Positions 1 to 9,714 of a stretch of 64,000 nt of DNA are shown here, one piece after another. How positions within the stretch are numbered: the stretch's first letter is position 1; each line of letters starts with the position of its first letter. Below the pieces are notes generated by a model that ran no database searches, was not told the DNA's origin, and saw only the letters and a list, made by a program, of their open reading frames with translations. Made by a program: the position numbers and the translations under genes. Source of the DNA: Treponema medium (GTDB lineage: Bacteria > Spirochaetota > Spirochaetia > Treponematales > Treponemataceae); contig NZ_CP031393.1 in NCBI RefSeq assembly GCF_017161265.1, positions 868,001 through 932,000 of the forward strand. The letters are read 5' to 3'.

Positions 1-1
1 C

Positions 2-1597
2 AATATTCAAAAGCAAATAGAGGATTGGGATACCTATACTGAGGGGCATGTTTATATTAATATACAACCTAATTTTGGCAATTACAAAACGCGGAAATCT
101 TATCTCACTTGGCAGGGTACCGGTTTAAATGTGATTGCTGATTGGCAGAATACTAAGCATATAGTTTCGCTTCGATTAGAAGAATACCAATATTGGACAA
201 AAGAGAAAAACAGAATCGACTTAGAAGCATGCCATACGCTAACTGAACTGGGGCTTTTTGACGGAAAGCCTCCTAATGAAACATTAAAGCAATTTTTTAA
301 TAAATATGCAGACCTTATTATTGATTGGAATGAGCAGGAAAAAAGGAGTAATGAAATGGAACAAATAAAACCTTATATTGAACTACTAAAAGCGAACAAA
401 AATATTATTCTGACCGGCGCCCCCGGTACGGGTAAAACATATTTAGCTAAACGAATTGCTATGGCAATCATCGATGTGAACAGTGACGAAGAACTGGAAA
501 AAAGCAATCAGTATGCTTTCGTTCAATTTCATCCTTCATACGATTATACCGATTTTATTGAAGGACTACGTCCTAAGTCCGATGGAAATAACAACATAGG
601 TTTTGAACTGAAAAACGGAATATTTAAGGCCTTTTGTAAAAGGGCTATTGAAAATTTCGATAACAGCAAAAAATCACTTGAAGAATTGCAAAAAGAACAG
701 TTGCTTTCCGACAGCCTTGCTGCTTTTATTGAAAATATAGACAGTGAGATTAGTCAGTACGGTGAATTTAAATTGTACGGGATTAGCGGAAATATTTGTG
801 CTCCGATTGTGAGTATTAATGATGATAGTTTTACAACAAAATCAAAAAATGGTAATGCACTTACTACATCATTAAAAACAATACTAAGCAAATATGAAAA
901 ATATAAGCAATATCAAAATATTACGTGGACTGCTAAAGATGTTAGCGAAAAATTGGACATAACATATCATCATACGTATTTTTTTGCATTTTTAAAAGCT
1001 TTTGATAATTTTTGCCAAGAGCACAAAATCAGTCAGGCAACAAATACTATCATATCCACCGAAAAAAAAGACTTTGTGTTTATTATTGATGAAATCAATA
1101 GAGGTGAAATTTCAAAAATATTCGGAGAACTTTTCTTTTCAATAGATCCGGGCTATCGCGGTAAGAAAGGTTCGGTAAAGACCCAGTATGCTAATTTGCA
1201 TATAGACGAAGAAGATCTTTATGTACCGGAAAACGTATATATCATAGGCTCAATGAACGATATAGATCGCAGTGTCGAAACATTCGATTTCGCAATGCGG
1301 AGACGCTTTACATGGTGTGAAGTTACCGCAGCAGACAGTGCCCAAAATATGCAGCTGTCGGATAAAACAAAGCATAAACTATCCAATTTAAACGAGCAAA
1401 TTTCCAACACTGAAGGATTAAGCGATGCATATCAGATAGGGGGTGCTTACTTTCTTGATTCAAACGGTATCGAACGGCGTGATTATACCGATATATGGAA
1501 CTATCGGCTAGAGCCTCTTTTAAAAGAATATCTACGAGGGTTGCCAGATAGTGATCAAAAACTTGAAGCAATGAAAGAAGCCTTTAATAAAGAATAA
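2..1597 (+). CDS. mcrB: McrB-like AAA+ GTPase of a type IV (McrBC) restriction system, 5' end cut by window
   Basis: The frame is open to the first base of the window, so the N-terminal DNA-recognition part starts upstream; the first internal start (GTG 131) is not the real one. Visible motifs: a Walker A loop GAPGTGKT near nt 416-439, a Walker B stretch FVFIIDEINRGE near nt 1075, and GSMNDIDRS near nt 1249, which corresponds to the MNTxDRS signature of McrB-type AAA+ proteins. In the family, McrB binds modified DNA, hydrolyses GTP and translocates DNA while McrC cuts. The stop is one base from the next start, so the pair is translationally coupled. The role is inferred from motifs and the McrC neighbour; the modification recognised cannot be told. 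Confidence 0.9.
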   Translation, partial: NIQKQIEDWDTYTEGHVYINIQPNFGNYKTRKSYLTWQGTGLNVIADWQNTKHIVSLRLEEYQYWTKEKNRIDLEACHTLTELGLFDGKPPNETLKQFFNKYADLIIDWNEQEKRSNEMEQIKPYIELLKANKNIILTGAPGTGKTYLAKRIAMAIIDVNSDEELEKSNQYAFVQFHPSYDYTDFIEGLRPKSDGNNNIGFELKNGIFKAFCKRAIENFDNSKKSLEELQKEQLLSDSLAAFIENIDSEISQYGEFKLYGISGNICAPIVSINDDSFTTKSKNGNALTTSLKTILSKYEKYKQYQNITWTAKDVSEKLDITYHHTYFFAFLKAFDNFCQEHKISQATNTIISTEKKDFVFIIDEINRGEISKIFGELFFSIDPGYRGKKGSVKTQYANLHIDEEDLYVPENVYIIGSMNDIDRSVETFDFAMRRRFTWCEVTAADSAQNMQLSDKTKHKLSNLNEQISNTEGLSDAYQIGGAYFLDSNGIERRDYTDIWNYRLEPLLKEYLRGLPDSDQKLEAMKEAFNKE

Positions 1598-1598
1598 T

Positions 1599-2951
1599 AT
1601 GCGCACAACTGATAATAACGGCGGAAAACTCATTACGGAACTCTTTGATGAGCAAGATAAAACCGATATCAATGATTTAGCATATATTGCAAATCGTACT
1701 TTGGCTGTTTTACAAGAGGAAAATCCGGACTTGCTCATTTTTCCTCATTCATTAGGACACTACCATGACGACATTGAGAGTAGCTCTGTTTTTGATATGG
1801 GTGAAGAAACCATTACAACACACAACATAATGGGGTTTGTCGGACGAAATACAAGCCGAATAACTATTACATCCCGTTTTGCAAAAAATGATCAACATGA
1901 TTATTTTCTACATTATATGCTGCAAAAAGTTCTTTCTATCTATCTTTTAAATTTTGACCAGACGCGCGATAAAGAAAATATTTGGAATTTTTTACTATAT
2001 CTATTTCCCTATTATTTAAAAAAAGCTTATTCGCAAGGTTTGTACAAAGCGTATAAACGACAACCGTACAACGATATAAATCTAAAAGGAGCGCTTGATA
2101 TTCAACAGCATATTCACAGCAATATTCCGTTTACCGGAAAGATTGCTTATATAATGCGAGAAAGGAGTGTTGATAATCCTGTCACGCAACTTATTAGGCA
2201 TACGATTGAAGTTATTAAAAACAACCCACGCGCGAACAGTATTTTAACACGTGATAGCGAGACTTTAGATATTGTCAGACACATTATTTTTACAACACAA
2301 CACTCATATAACAAACATGCACGACAAAAAATAATCTCGCTTAATATGCGATATATTGCACATCCGTATTATACCGAATATACGATGTTACAAAAAATAT
2401 GTTTGAAAATTCTCCGGCATGAGAATATAACATTCGGTAATAAAAAAGATAAAATCTATGGGCTGGTATTTGATGGCGCATGGCTTTGGGAGGAGTATTT
2501 AAATACAATTCTCCATGAAATATTTATTCACCCCGAAAATAAAACAAGAAAACATCGTTGTTATCTTTTTGAACACAATGGTTCGCCATTTCAAGCAATT
2601 TATCCGGATTTTATCAGTAAGAATAAACCGAAAATAGTTGGTGATGCAAAATATATACCGCTTGATAATCAAAAAGAATATTCCGCTGAATCTCAAAAAG
2701 CGGTCAGTATATATTATAAAACGATCAGCTATATGTATCGTTTTAATGCAATGAAAGGAATAATACTATTTCCGACTAAAACAGAAAAAAATTTTTATGA
2801 AGACTATACTATTATAGACACAAATGGAATACTAAAAAAGATAGGACTTGCTATTCCTCAATCAGCGCATACTTTTGCAGATTTTATTAAAATAATGCAC
2901 CAAAATGAGCAGGACTTATTGAAAAATCTATTACTTTGGAGGCAGGAGTGA
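1599..2951 (+). CDS. mcrC: McrC-like nuclease subunit of the McrBC restriction system
   Basis: A 450-aa protein starting one base after the McrB stop. It has the McrC layout: a long N-terminal part that contacts the McrB ring and a C-terminal PD-(D/E)xK nuclease. Candidate catalytic residues are Asp at about residue 336 (YPDFIS) and the GDAKY motif at about 347-351. The reading frame is intact. McrC supplies the endonuclease and stimulates McrB GTPase. About 130 bases of non-coding DNA separate it from the CARF gene, so this is a separate defence module in the same island. Confidence 0.9.
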   Translation: MRTTDNNGGKLITELFDEQDKTDINDLAYIANRTLAVLQEENPDLLIFPHSLGHYHDDIESSSVFDMGEETITTHNIMGFVGRNTSRITITSRFAKNDQHDYFLHYMLQKVLSIYLLNFDQTRDKENIWNFLLYLFPYYLKKAYSQGLYKAYKRQPYNDINLKGALDIQQHIHSNIPFTGKIAYIMRERSVDNPVTQLIRHTIEVIKNNPRANSILTRDSETLDIVRHIIFTTQHSYNKHARQKIISLNMRYIAHPYYTEYTMLQKICLKILRHENITFGNKKDKIYGLVFDGAWLWEEYLNTILHEIFIHPENKTRKHRCYLFEHNGSPFQAIYPDFISKNKPKIVGDAKYIPLDNQKEYSAESQKAVSIYYKTISYMYRFNAMKGIILFPTKTEKNFYEDYTIIDTNGILKKIGLAIPQSAHTFADFIKIMHQNEQDLLKNLLLWRQE

Positions 2952-3114
2952 ATATATACTTTCGCCAAAACGTAAAATGATATACACTAGGGATATACAA
3001 ATAAGCGATAAATGCAGATAGATATACAGTTTTTCTATATATACAGCTATACAGCAAAGATCAGCGCTAATACGGCATCACTTGTATAGCACAAAGATAA
3101 AAAAGAAGTACTCT

Positions 3115-4402
3115 ATGGCGCGTAAATTTATTTCGTTTCTCGGCACCGGTAAATATGAAAAATGTCATTATATATTACAAGATAAAAAAATTGAAAATGT
3201 AAAATTTGTCCAAGAAGCATTGCTGCAAATAAAATGCTCTCAGTTTACAAAAGCGGATGGCATTTTCTTTCTTTTAACTGAAAAAGCACGCCAAACACAT
3301 TGGATACACAACGAAACCGGTGAAAAAAATTTGGAAGAAATCATAAATAATCTATATCCAGATAAAACTTCTAGCCCAACCATACAAGCAGTTTCCATTC
3401 CAGACGGAAAAAATGAAGCGGAAATTTGGCAGCTTTTCCAAACAATCACGTCACTTTTGAAAGCAGAGGATTCTGTTATTTTTGATATAACGCATGGCTT
3501 CCGCTCCCTTCCCATGTTGGCTTTTGCTGCACTCAATTACACAGCATTTTTAAAACAGATCACAATCGAAGGTATTTATTACGGCGCGTATGAAGCACGA
3601 ATCGAAGATACCGCGCCGATTTTTGATCTCACTGAATTTTATGCCTTAATGCAATGGGCTAGTGCTGCGGATTCATTTGTCAATTACGGGTATGCCGATA
3701 AGTTATCAAATTTAATCAACGAAAGTGCATCTAAGCATATAGGATCAAAAGCGGCAAGCTCAAGATTAAAAGAGGTCATCGACAATCTTAATACCGTCCG
3801 TGGAAAAAATATAATGGAAGGAACTGCATTTAAAAAATGTCTGCAACAAATTGAAAAGATAGAAACTGACACGGCACGCTCTTCTGCTCACCCTGCATTT
3901 CAGCCTCTCTTTGAGCAAATCAAAGACGTATTCAGTCCTTTTAAAGAAAATCACCCCCATAGTTTTTTGGATGCAGCTCGATTCCATTTACAACACGGAC
4001 GGGAACAACAAGCCATTACCCTCTTGCAGGAAGGACTGCTCACGGCACTGATCCATCACACAGACCTCGACTATTCAGATAGAACTATACGGATAACAAC
4101 TGCCCGGCTGATACAAAAAAAACGAGAGAAAAAATGAGAAACTTAATGAGAAATGGCCTCAAACGGAGAGCGAAAAAGAGACTATCGCAGCGATTCAAAT
4201 ATCCCCACTATTTAAAAGCATTATCGAGACCAATCTATATGATAACCTTACTCAGCTGCGGAATGATATAAATCATGGAGGATATAATGACAGCAGCGCC
4301 TCAGCATCAAAAATCATCAATAACACAGAACGATATTATAATAAAGCAGCGCAGTTGTACAATACCTACGTCGGCAGCTCAGGGATTCCGCATTATAAAT
4401 AA
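3115..4402 (+). pseudogene. CARF-HEPN (Csx1/TM1812-like) CRISPR ancillary RNase, frameshifted before the HEPN motif
   Basis: Starts at ATG 3115 (ARKFISFLGTG, a typical CARF first strand); an upstream in-frame TTG at 3082 is unlikely. The CARF part carries DITHGFRSLP at about residues 124-133, the DxTHG motif of CRISPR-associated CARF proteins that bind cyclic oligoadenylate. The first frame stops at 4137. The next frame continues without interruption to 4402 and contains QLRNDINHGGYN, a HEPN RNase R-x4-H motif at nt 4259-4276. Two A-runs (A8 at 4115-4122, A6 at 4129-4134) lie at the junction, and one net extra base would rejoin CARF and HEPN. The last few codons come from a MITE that replaced the original end. 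It may be a dead gene, phase-variable, or a sequencing error in a homopolymer. Confidence 0.82.
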
Positions 4403-4553
4403 AAACACATGAAATCTATGTTCTAAACCATAGAAAAGTCTTTACACTTGAAGGTATGAAGCCTTTTTTACGATTAAAAACTTGGTTTTTTGTTACGTAT
4501 AGCAGTGGTTTCACTGAATTTTATCTACAAAAGCTTATAATGCGGAATCCCTG
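4380..4553. mobile_element. 174-bp MITE with ISAs1-type termini, inserted in the 3' end of the CARF-HEPN gene
   Basis: Perfect 18-bp terminal inverted repeats CAGGGATTCCGCATTATA (4380-4397) and its complement (4536-4553) are flanked by a 10-bp target duplication GTCGGCAGCT (4370-4379 and 4554-4563). The same 18-bp termini bound the ISAs1-family element at 8286-9713; the left end here matches that element's right end for 22 bases. There is no coding capacity. Removing the element and one duplication restores a gene end reading YVGSSSIE then stop. Confidence 0.9.
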
Positions 4554-4666
4554 GTCGGCAGCTCTAGCATAGAATGATGAAGATGCAGTACTGAGAAACG
4601 TTTGAAGGATGTTTTAATAATTCAATAGGTATAAATCAAAGAATTGTAAAAGAAAAAGGAGTAGAT

Positions 4667-5206
4667 TTACAACAGCTCGAATGCTAAATCAGACCAGTAC
4701 TCTTTTTTGAGCTCCCTGAGTTCTGTACGTGTTTTCCATTGCAAACCGGCAAGTTCTGCTGCGGCTTCGGGATAATAGCCGTCTTTACATTGCGCAAAAA
4801 ATACGATGCCCAGATGGACAAGACCAACACTGGTATCCATTTCGTTAATAATTCCTTTATAGTGGAATCACGCTGAAAATTTTTCAACTCTTCTGAAAGT
4901 TCTCGATATAAACCATTAAAGACCGTTTGCAGCAGCGTTTCCGCTTTATCTATTTCATCGATATGTCCGCCGATACCGCATGAGTATAACCCATGCAGCC
5001 TTGCTTCGTTTCTATGGCGAGGATAGCAGGCAAATCGTCCATATACATCCGCAGTGATAATATATGGGATAAGCTGCTTATAAGATGTATCCTGCTCTGC
5101 ATACTCCCGTTCTATCCAATGCGGTACGGCATCGGCAAAAAGAGTGTCGAACGGTATCGCAAAAGCACCGGTAGTACCGGTAATTGCAGACGGTATACCA
5201 CGTGTG
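4667..5206 (-). pseudogene. Nudix hydrolase remnant fused behind the deaminase remnant
   Basis: Read on the minus strand in two frames. The first gives SYKQLIPYII, RLHGLYSCGIGGHID and RELSEELKNF. These fit a Nudix box (GG, then RE-x2-EE) of the family with the RLHGxYSxGIGGH pattern. Near 4845 the frame shifts, and the remainder reads DTSVGLVHLGIVF and ends WSDLAFELL-stop at 4667, which matches the C-terminal half of the same fold. No clean start codon precedes it; the beginning is joined by deletion to the interrupted ADA domain. Family members hydrolyse nucleoside diphosphate-linked substrates. Next to an ATP deaminase, an inosine nucleotide substrate is a plausible inference only. Confidence 0.65.
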
Positions 5207-6520
5207 GAATCGGTCTATCAATTCTTCTTTATCTAAAAGCCTGAGTCCGTGCCCTATTCTATCTGCAGTGAGATGATATACTGCTTGCCAAATACTTTCC
5301 ACGGATTCAGTTTATCCAGGGAAATCCTATTTTATAAAAACACTCAGGGTCACGGAATGTCCCAAATAGCAAGGTATCAAAAAGCTCTTCAGTACCGCGG
5401 AACATTTTTATAAATGTGAGTAACTGCGCATAAAACCGTTTAAAATCATTTTTTTTAAGCGAAAATATCGCTTGCCGAATACTGTTCAGTGTTGAAACAT
5501 CTTGCACTGCGATAGCATTACGTACCGCAGTCGTGAACTGAATATCATTACACGTATACAGAGCATCTGTTTCAGCCTCTGCAGTTTCGATAATTTCCGT
5601 ACTAGAAAGAACACCGCCTAAATGAGAATGTAATTCCGCTTTTGGCAGTTTTTTCAGCAGCACCAAATCTTTTTCTTTATCCTTGCCGATGATAGTTGCT
5701 TGTAAGCGGTGGATTTTTCCGGATCTAAAAAAGAAAGCTTGTGGAATGCAGGACGTTCCAGTGTTTTTTTCATCAAAAGCGATTCTGAAAAATTGCGGTA
5801 GAGATTTGAAGATTGATCTTTCAGCTGCTGTATTTTGAGAGCAAATCTACTGCCATCACAAAACAGACACCGGTTATCATCCGTAAATTGCACCGGCGGA
5901 TAGGAGATAGACTCGTCCATCAATATAAAATTTTTAGGGATATTCCGGTTAATTACCACCGGCAGAAAATACCGGCTGTATTCACCTGCGGTAGACTCAA
6001 GGCAATCGGCATTAAATGTGTTCCGTATCTCTTTGTTTCCGGCAGGGAACGCATCAATAATATGGAAGATAGCATCACATCCAAAAAGATAGCCGGCATC
6101 CTGCATATCGGCGCTCATTGTTTTTCTGCCGCCTGCAAGCGAGAGATAACAGCGCCCTCCGCGTGCGTGGGCACGCTGTACCGCCGCAGCCGCTGAAGCG
6201 TAGATACAAGAACGCATCTCAAGAATTTCTTTTTCAGTTTGCAGTTCACTAACACCATGGCAAACAATGATTTTGAGCTGAACATTTTGTGTTTTCGCCC
6301 AGCTGCACAGCGGCTGCAAAGCCTTTTCGTTATTTTCCGGGCTAACCAGCCATAATTCATCAACCGGTTTGATGCCGTACCGTTCCCGGATTGTTGTACA
6401 TTCCTCATTGCCGGCAAAAAAAGGAAAGTCTTCGGGATTAGTAAAACCGAAAAGCTCCGGAACAATCTGCCATGATGTACCAAAAGTTGTTATTAAAATA
6501 TGCATACGGTTTGCTCTCAC
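5207..6520 (-). pseudogene. CARF-adenosine deaminase (Cad1-like) CRISPR ancillary protein, decayed
   Basis: The N-terminal part (6520-5654) is a CARF domain: ILITTFGTSW at the start and SLAGGRKTMSAD with following DAGYLFGCDAIFHI mid-domain, the pattern of CARF sensors. After a shift, most likely in the T6 run at 5727-5732, the frame 5666-5307 gives KKLPKAELHSHLGG, the HxH metal site that opens adenosine deaminase domains. A second break follows, then ADRIGHGLRLLDKEELIDRF (5302-5207), another ADA motif. The segment between, which should carry the H-AGE catalytic region, and everything after are missing, so the enzyme is dead. Related proteins deaminate ATP/adenosine on cyclic oligoadenylate binding. 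The start GTG 6520 overlaps the Csx20 stop (GTGA). Confidence 0.8.
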
Positions 6521-6903
6521 GATATCAAGGTATACCGGCGGAAGCGGATGTGCCGAAAAATATACGAACGCTGTACCGTTTCTCCGCTACGGGTTTCCGT
6601 TGCCTCCCGCCGCGTAACCGAATGCAGCGGAATCAGCCCCGATTTTAAACAATAGCACACCAATGCGGTAACCGCTCCCGCTTCCCCTTGAATAACAATC
6701 GGCATACCGGAAGAGGCATAGCTATCAATCCATTGCGTGAATGGCAAAAGAAGCTGCGCAGAAATATCATCCGGCGGAAGCTGTGCCCAGAGATCAGCCG
6801 TCTTCGGCGGCGGGTACACAATAGCTTCTACCCCGAATGTTGTTTTTAATTCATCTCTTTGATTTTCTGTCAGCTGATGATTGAGTAAACAGAGTGCATT
6901 CAT
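6517..6903 (-). CDS. csx20: Csx20-like CRISPR ring nuclease
   Basis: Intact 128-aa protein. It shows the Csx20 pattern: an opening CLLNHQLTENQ, a central VIQGEAGAVTALVCYC, then SVTRREATE and a closing FRHIRFRRY. Csx20 proteins are single-domain CARF-like ring nucleases that degrade cyclic tetra-adenylate and so switch off type III effectors. The start ATG overlaps the stop of the upstream CARF-HEPN gene (ATGA), and its own stop overlaps the GTG of the CARF-deaminase. One mRNA therefore carried effector, off-switch and second effector. Its frame is intact while the deaminase downstream is decayed. Confidence 0.8.
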   Translation of the reverse strand: MNALCLLNHQLTENQRDELKTTFGVEAIVYPPPKTADLWAQLPPDDISAQLLLPFTQWIDSYASSGMPIVIQGEAGAVTALVCYCLKSGLIPLHSVTRREATETRSGETVQRSYIFRHIRFRRYTLIS

Positions 6904-8159
6904 ACTTCTTCCTTCAATATTTTAAATAATGTTACGACCGCTGCGGAACCTTTTTTTACGATACGCGGATAACTTTCCGGTGAAGGATATTTCTTTGTTT
7001 CTTTATCCCGTGCTCCGCCATGTGCAATCTCGTTCCGTAAATTTTCTAATTGATATAAATCATATAAACGGTTGTCTTTGATCAGCTTTTTGTACAGATC
7101 TCTTCCGTAATCTTTCCACCAATCATAATCGCCGATATAAGCATCGCTTGCATATTTTTGTACAATAGCAGTTTCCGCACATACCTGTAATGCGATAACC
7201 GCCTGCGTTATCAAACCTTTTTCTTCAAGCAGTTGAGAATATGCATAGAGCATTTCCGGTAAGGTATCTTTATGAAGCCGCTCATAGATTCCTGCTACTA
7301 TCCCTTTTGCCTTTTGTATCCATTCAAACTGATCGGTAAGATCCTTTTTTAGCGCATTATTGATTTGCTTCATTACTTCGGCTATTTGTAATGAATAATT
7401 ACATTCGATAATCTTGCTCAACCGCTCCAGCGCTTTTGCACCTTCTTCCCAATACGGGAACAATTTTTTTGCAAGCGGTTTTGCATTTAATTTTTCTTCA
7501 AACAAGCGAAGGCAAGAAGCATATTCGTAAAAATCCCAATACGGCGATAAATTCCGTACATACGATATATCTTGATCCCGTACGTATTCTCCATATACTA
7601 ATTCAACCGGAAAGATAGTATCCGCGTTTCGAGCAAGCGAATGAAACTGTATTGCCTGATAAAGCAGGATCGGCATAGAGCGAAAGCCATGTGTTATATC
7701 CAGTAAGACTCGTGTATCGGGTTTAAGTGTTGAAACAAGCCGTGTATAAATGTCGAAAATTTCTTGCGAAGTATCTTCATCAATTTTTGGAACATGTACC
7801 GCTATCGTAAACGGAATGTGATACCGTTCGGATAAATATGCCTCCAGTAGTTTTCTATTTTCTTCCGAAATTCCCTTTGCTGGAGTTTTCTCTTTCGGTT
7901 CACACTCTTCTTTCAGCGCCATCCATAAATCCAGTTTACTGTCATCGGTTTCATCAATAAAAACATCCCAGCTTGAAGTATAAGACCCTATCAGCACAAT
8001 TTGTTCAAAGTCTTTATACCGCTCTGTCAGCAGCGCATGCAAAAAAATACGGGTTTCGCATTTGTGACCATTAAGAAATTGGTACCGTGTATTTTTATAC
8101 TTTCCGTCTTGCTCATTATACATTCCCGTCCCCACTGATGAAATGAGCGTGTACGCCAT
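6900..8159 (-). CDS. Intact CARF-HEPN ribonuclease (Csx1/TM1812-like, DxTHG motif)
   Basis: 419 aa with no interruption. The N-terminal CARF domain starts YTLISSVGTGMYN and has LLDITHGFRSMPI at about residues 152-164. A helical linker leads to a C-terminal HEPN domain with LRNEIAHGG at about 373-381, giving the R-x4-H RNase motif. Proteins of this class bind cyclic tetra- or hexa-adenylate made by Cas10 and then cut RNA. A strong ribosome site (AGAGGAG) lies 5 bases before the ATG. It heads the operon with csx20 and the deaminase. The ISAs1-like element sits 126 bp upstream and may have displaced its promoter. No cas10 is present to make its activator. Confidence 0.87.
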   Translation of the reverse strand: MAYTLISSVGTGMYNEQDGKYKNTRYQFLNGHKCETRIFLHALLTERYKDFEQIVLIGSYTSSWDVFIDETDDSKLDLWMALKEECEPKEKTPAKGISEENRKLLEAYLSERYHIPFTIAVHVPKIDEDTSQEIFDIYTRLVSTLKPDTRVLLDITHGFRSMPILLYQAIQFHSLARNADTIFPVELVYGEYVRDQDISYVRNLSPYWDFYEYASCLRLFEEKLNAKPLAKKLFPYWEEGAKALERLSKIIECNYSLQIAEVMKQINNALKKDLTDQFEWIQKAKGIVAGIYERLHKDTLPEMLYAYSQLLEEKGLITQAVIALQVCAETAIVQKYASDAYIGDYDWWKDYGRDLYKKLIKDNRLYDLYQLENLRNEIAHGGARDKETKKYPSPESYPRIVKKGSAAVVTLFKILKEEV

Positions 8160-8460
8160 AGTTACTCCTCTTGATTAGTTGAGTATCTCGAAAAATTACA
8201 CCACGTGTTTAAGAATTCCCACTCAATACTGCCAAACAGTATAGCATAAAAACCATAAAGACCGAAGATGTACGATACCACATACCAGGGATTCCGCATT
8301 ATAACGAGAGCAATACTCTATCAAGGCAATCTTCTCGTTTGTTGCACAGGTGTTGCTTATGGAGAAGCGCTATTACAATAAGCTGCCCAGATGGTACGGC
8401 TTATTGTAATGCCGAGTTTGCCATTTGGCAAACATCGTCTATTGATTGCACTTTTTCATT

Positions 8461-9628
8461 TCATTGCAAATGCTGCCTTGTGCACATCTGTCAGTGAGGT
8501 CAAAAAATATCTTTGTTCAACGGATTTCTTCCCAGTCTTCTTTACCGTTCTTTCGCACACGAGCATTCCAACTCCATTGAGATTCTTCCATGCATCTTTT
8601 TCTGAAAGCCAATCAATATTCCCGCAAAGATAACAGGTGCGTTTTTCAATTCGTCCGTGTCCAATTTCAATGCTATATTCTCCACGCTGAATATTGTAAT
8701 ACTGACAATAAGCGTCATCACAAGGGTGCTCAAAAAACTCTTTTACATCCCGATGGATCGATTGCTGATTCGTGCGGAGGATTTAATATCCGTTGTATCA
8801 TAGCAAAGGGTATTAAATCCGACTGCAATCACCTTATGAGAACAACACCCCGACGCAGAGCGTCGGGGTGTTGATTTCCTTTCAGAGAAATAACATACTC
8901 TGCTTCCTTTTCTGCTATTTTCTCCACGATTTTTTTCTGACACCCCATCGCGTCTATAGTAACAATCATTCCTTTTAAGTCTAACAGATCCAGAAGTTCA
9001 GGAATGGCGGTAATTTCATTTGATTTTTCTTCTGTTTTCACCTGCCCGAAGCACACACCGAGGGAGTGCGCCCTGAGCTGAAACGACATGAGCGGCTTTA
9101 TGAGCTCTTTTATCTTCGCCTGTCGGTGCATATTCAGAGTGTCGGATGGTTTTCCCGTTAATCGCCACCACTTCATTTTCTGCAATATTCTTGCCGAATG
9201 TCTCTCGTGCATATTCTATGAATACTTTTTCAAGCTGCTTTGCATCAATCCTTGCAAGTACGCGCAGAATCGTATCGCTGCTGGGTATGCCATTTTCCAG
9301 TTTCAGATATTTTTTGAGGGTTTGTTCGCTTAATGTTGCATAAAATTGTATTTGTTCCTTAAAATTCAGCAGCCGAATAAAATATACATTTTAGAGGATG
9401 CTGAATTAGTACGCGATAGCGTACCTATAATCTGTGATGTTTACCGAAAGACAAACTCATCGGTTAACGAGGCCTCCTTATTGCGGCTGCCGAAGTTATA
9501 CCTTCTATACTTTTATACCCGCACAATACTCCCACAAACACGAGCATCAGTATATCGACGAGATTGTGTTTCTTGCATCTTTCGATTCTTTCGTCTTTAA
9601 TGTTCTCAAATGATTCTTGTAATGTCAT
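8461..9628 (-). pseudogene. ISAs1-family transposase, multiply interrupted
   Basis: Starts at ATG 9628 (TLQESFENIKDERIERCKKH). It continues in other frames with [29 protein letters not shown], then [19 protein letters not shown] and [10 protein letters not shown]. After a palindromic insertion it resumes DVKEFFEHPCDD, IDWLSEKDAWKNL and VEQRYFLTSL, and stops at 8461. These are the ordered blocks of ISAs1 transposases (DDE type). About 110 bp are inserted after the first 50 residues, a frameshift lies near 9060, and the end with the last acidic residue is missing. It cannot make active enzyme. Confidence 0.85.
8771..8871 (-). repeat. 101-bp palindromic mobile repeat (CCCCGACGC family), copy 1, inside the transposase
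   Basis: The element sits between two copies of TGATT (8766-8770, 8872-8876; AATCA on the minus strand). Removing it plus one copy restores the transposase reading KGNQ-QSIHR-DVKEFF. It has a hairpin of ACACCCCGACGC against GCGTCGGGGTGT at its minus-strand start and an inner TTTAATACCC/GGTATTAAA-like pair, and it ends CCTCCGCACG. Related copies lie at 17462-17590, 23664-23772 and, shortened, 26442-26483. Confidence 0.8.
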
Positions 9629-9714
9629 TGTTCCACCCCAAGAACATTTTACCATCTTTTATACCGTGTGAGCTACTGTTTTTTTTGACACTATTTATAA
9701 TGCGGAATCCCTGT

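Larger units (their letters stand above)
8286..9713. mobile_element. Degenerate ISAs1-family insertion sequence (about 1.43 kb)
   Basis: Bounded by perfect 18-bp inverted repeats CAGGGATTCCGCATTATA at 8286-8303 and 9696-9713. Inside, on the minus strand, are scattered pieces of an ISAs1/H-repeat type transposase. The flanking 10-mers (taccacatac and ttcacaacgc) do not match, so either the target duplication has decayed or the ends were joined by recombination. The right end stops one base short of the stop codon of the next gene. The element has taken in at least one smaller element (8771-8871) and probably another foreign stretch near 9355-9470. Confidence 0.85.
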
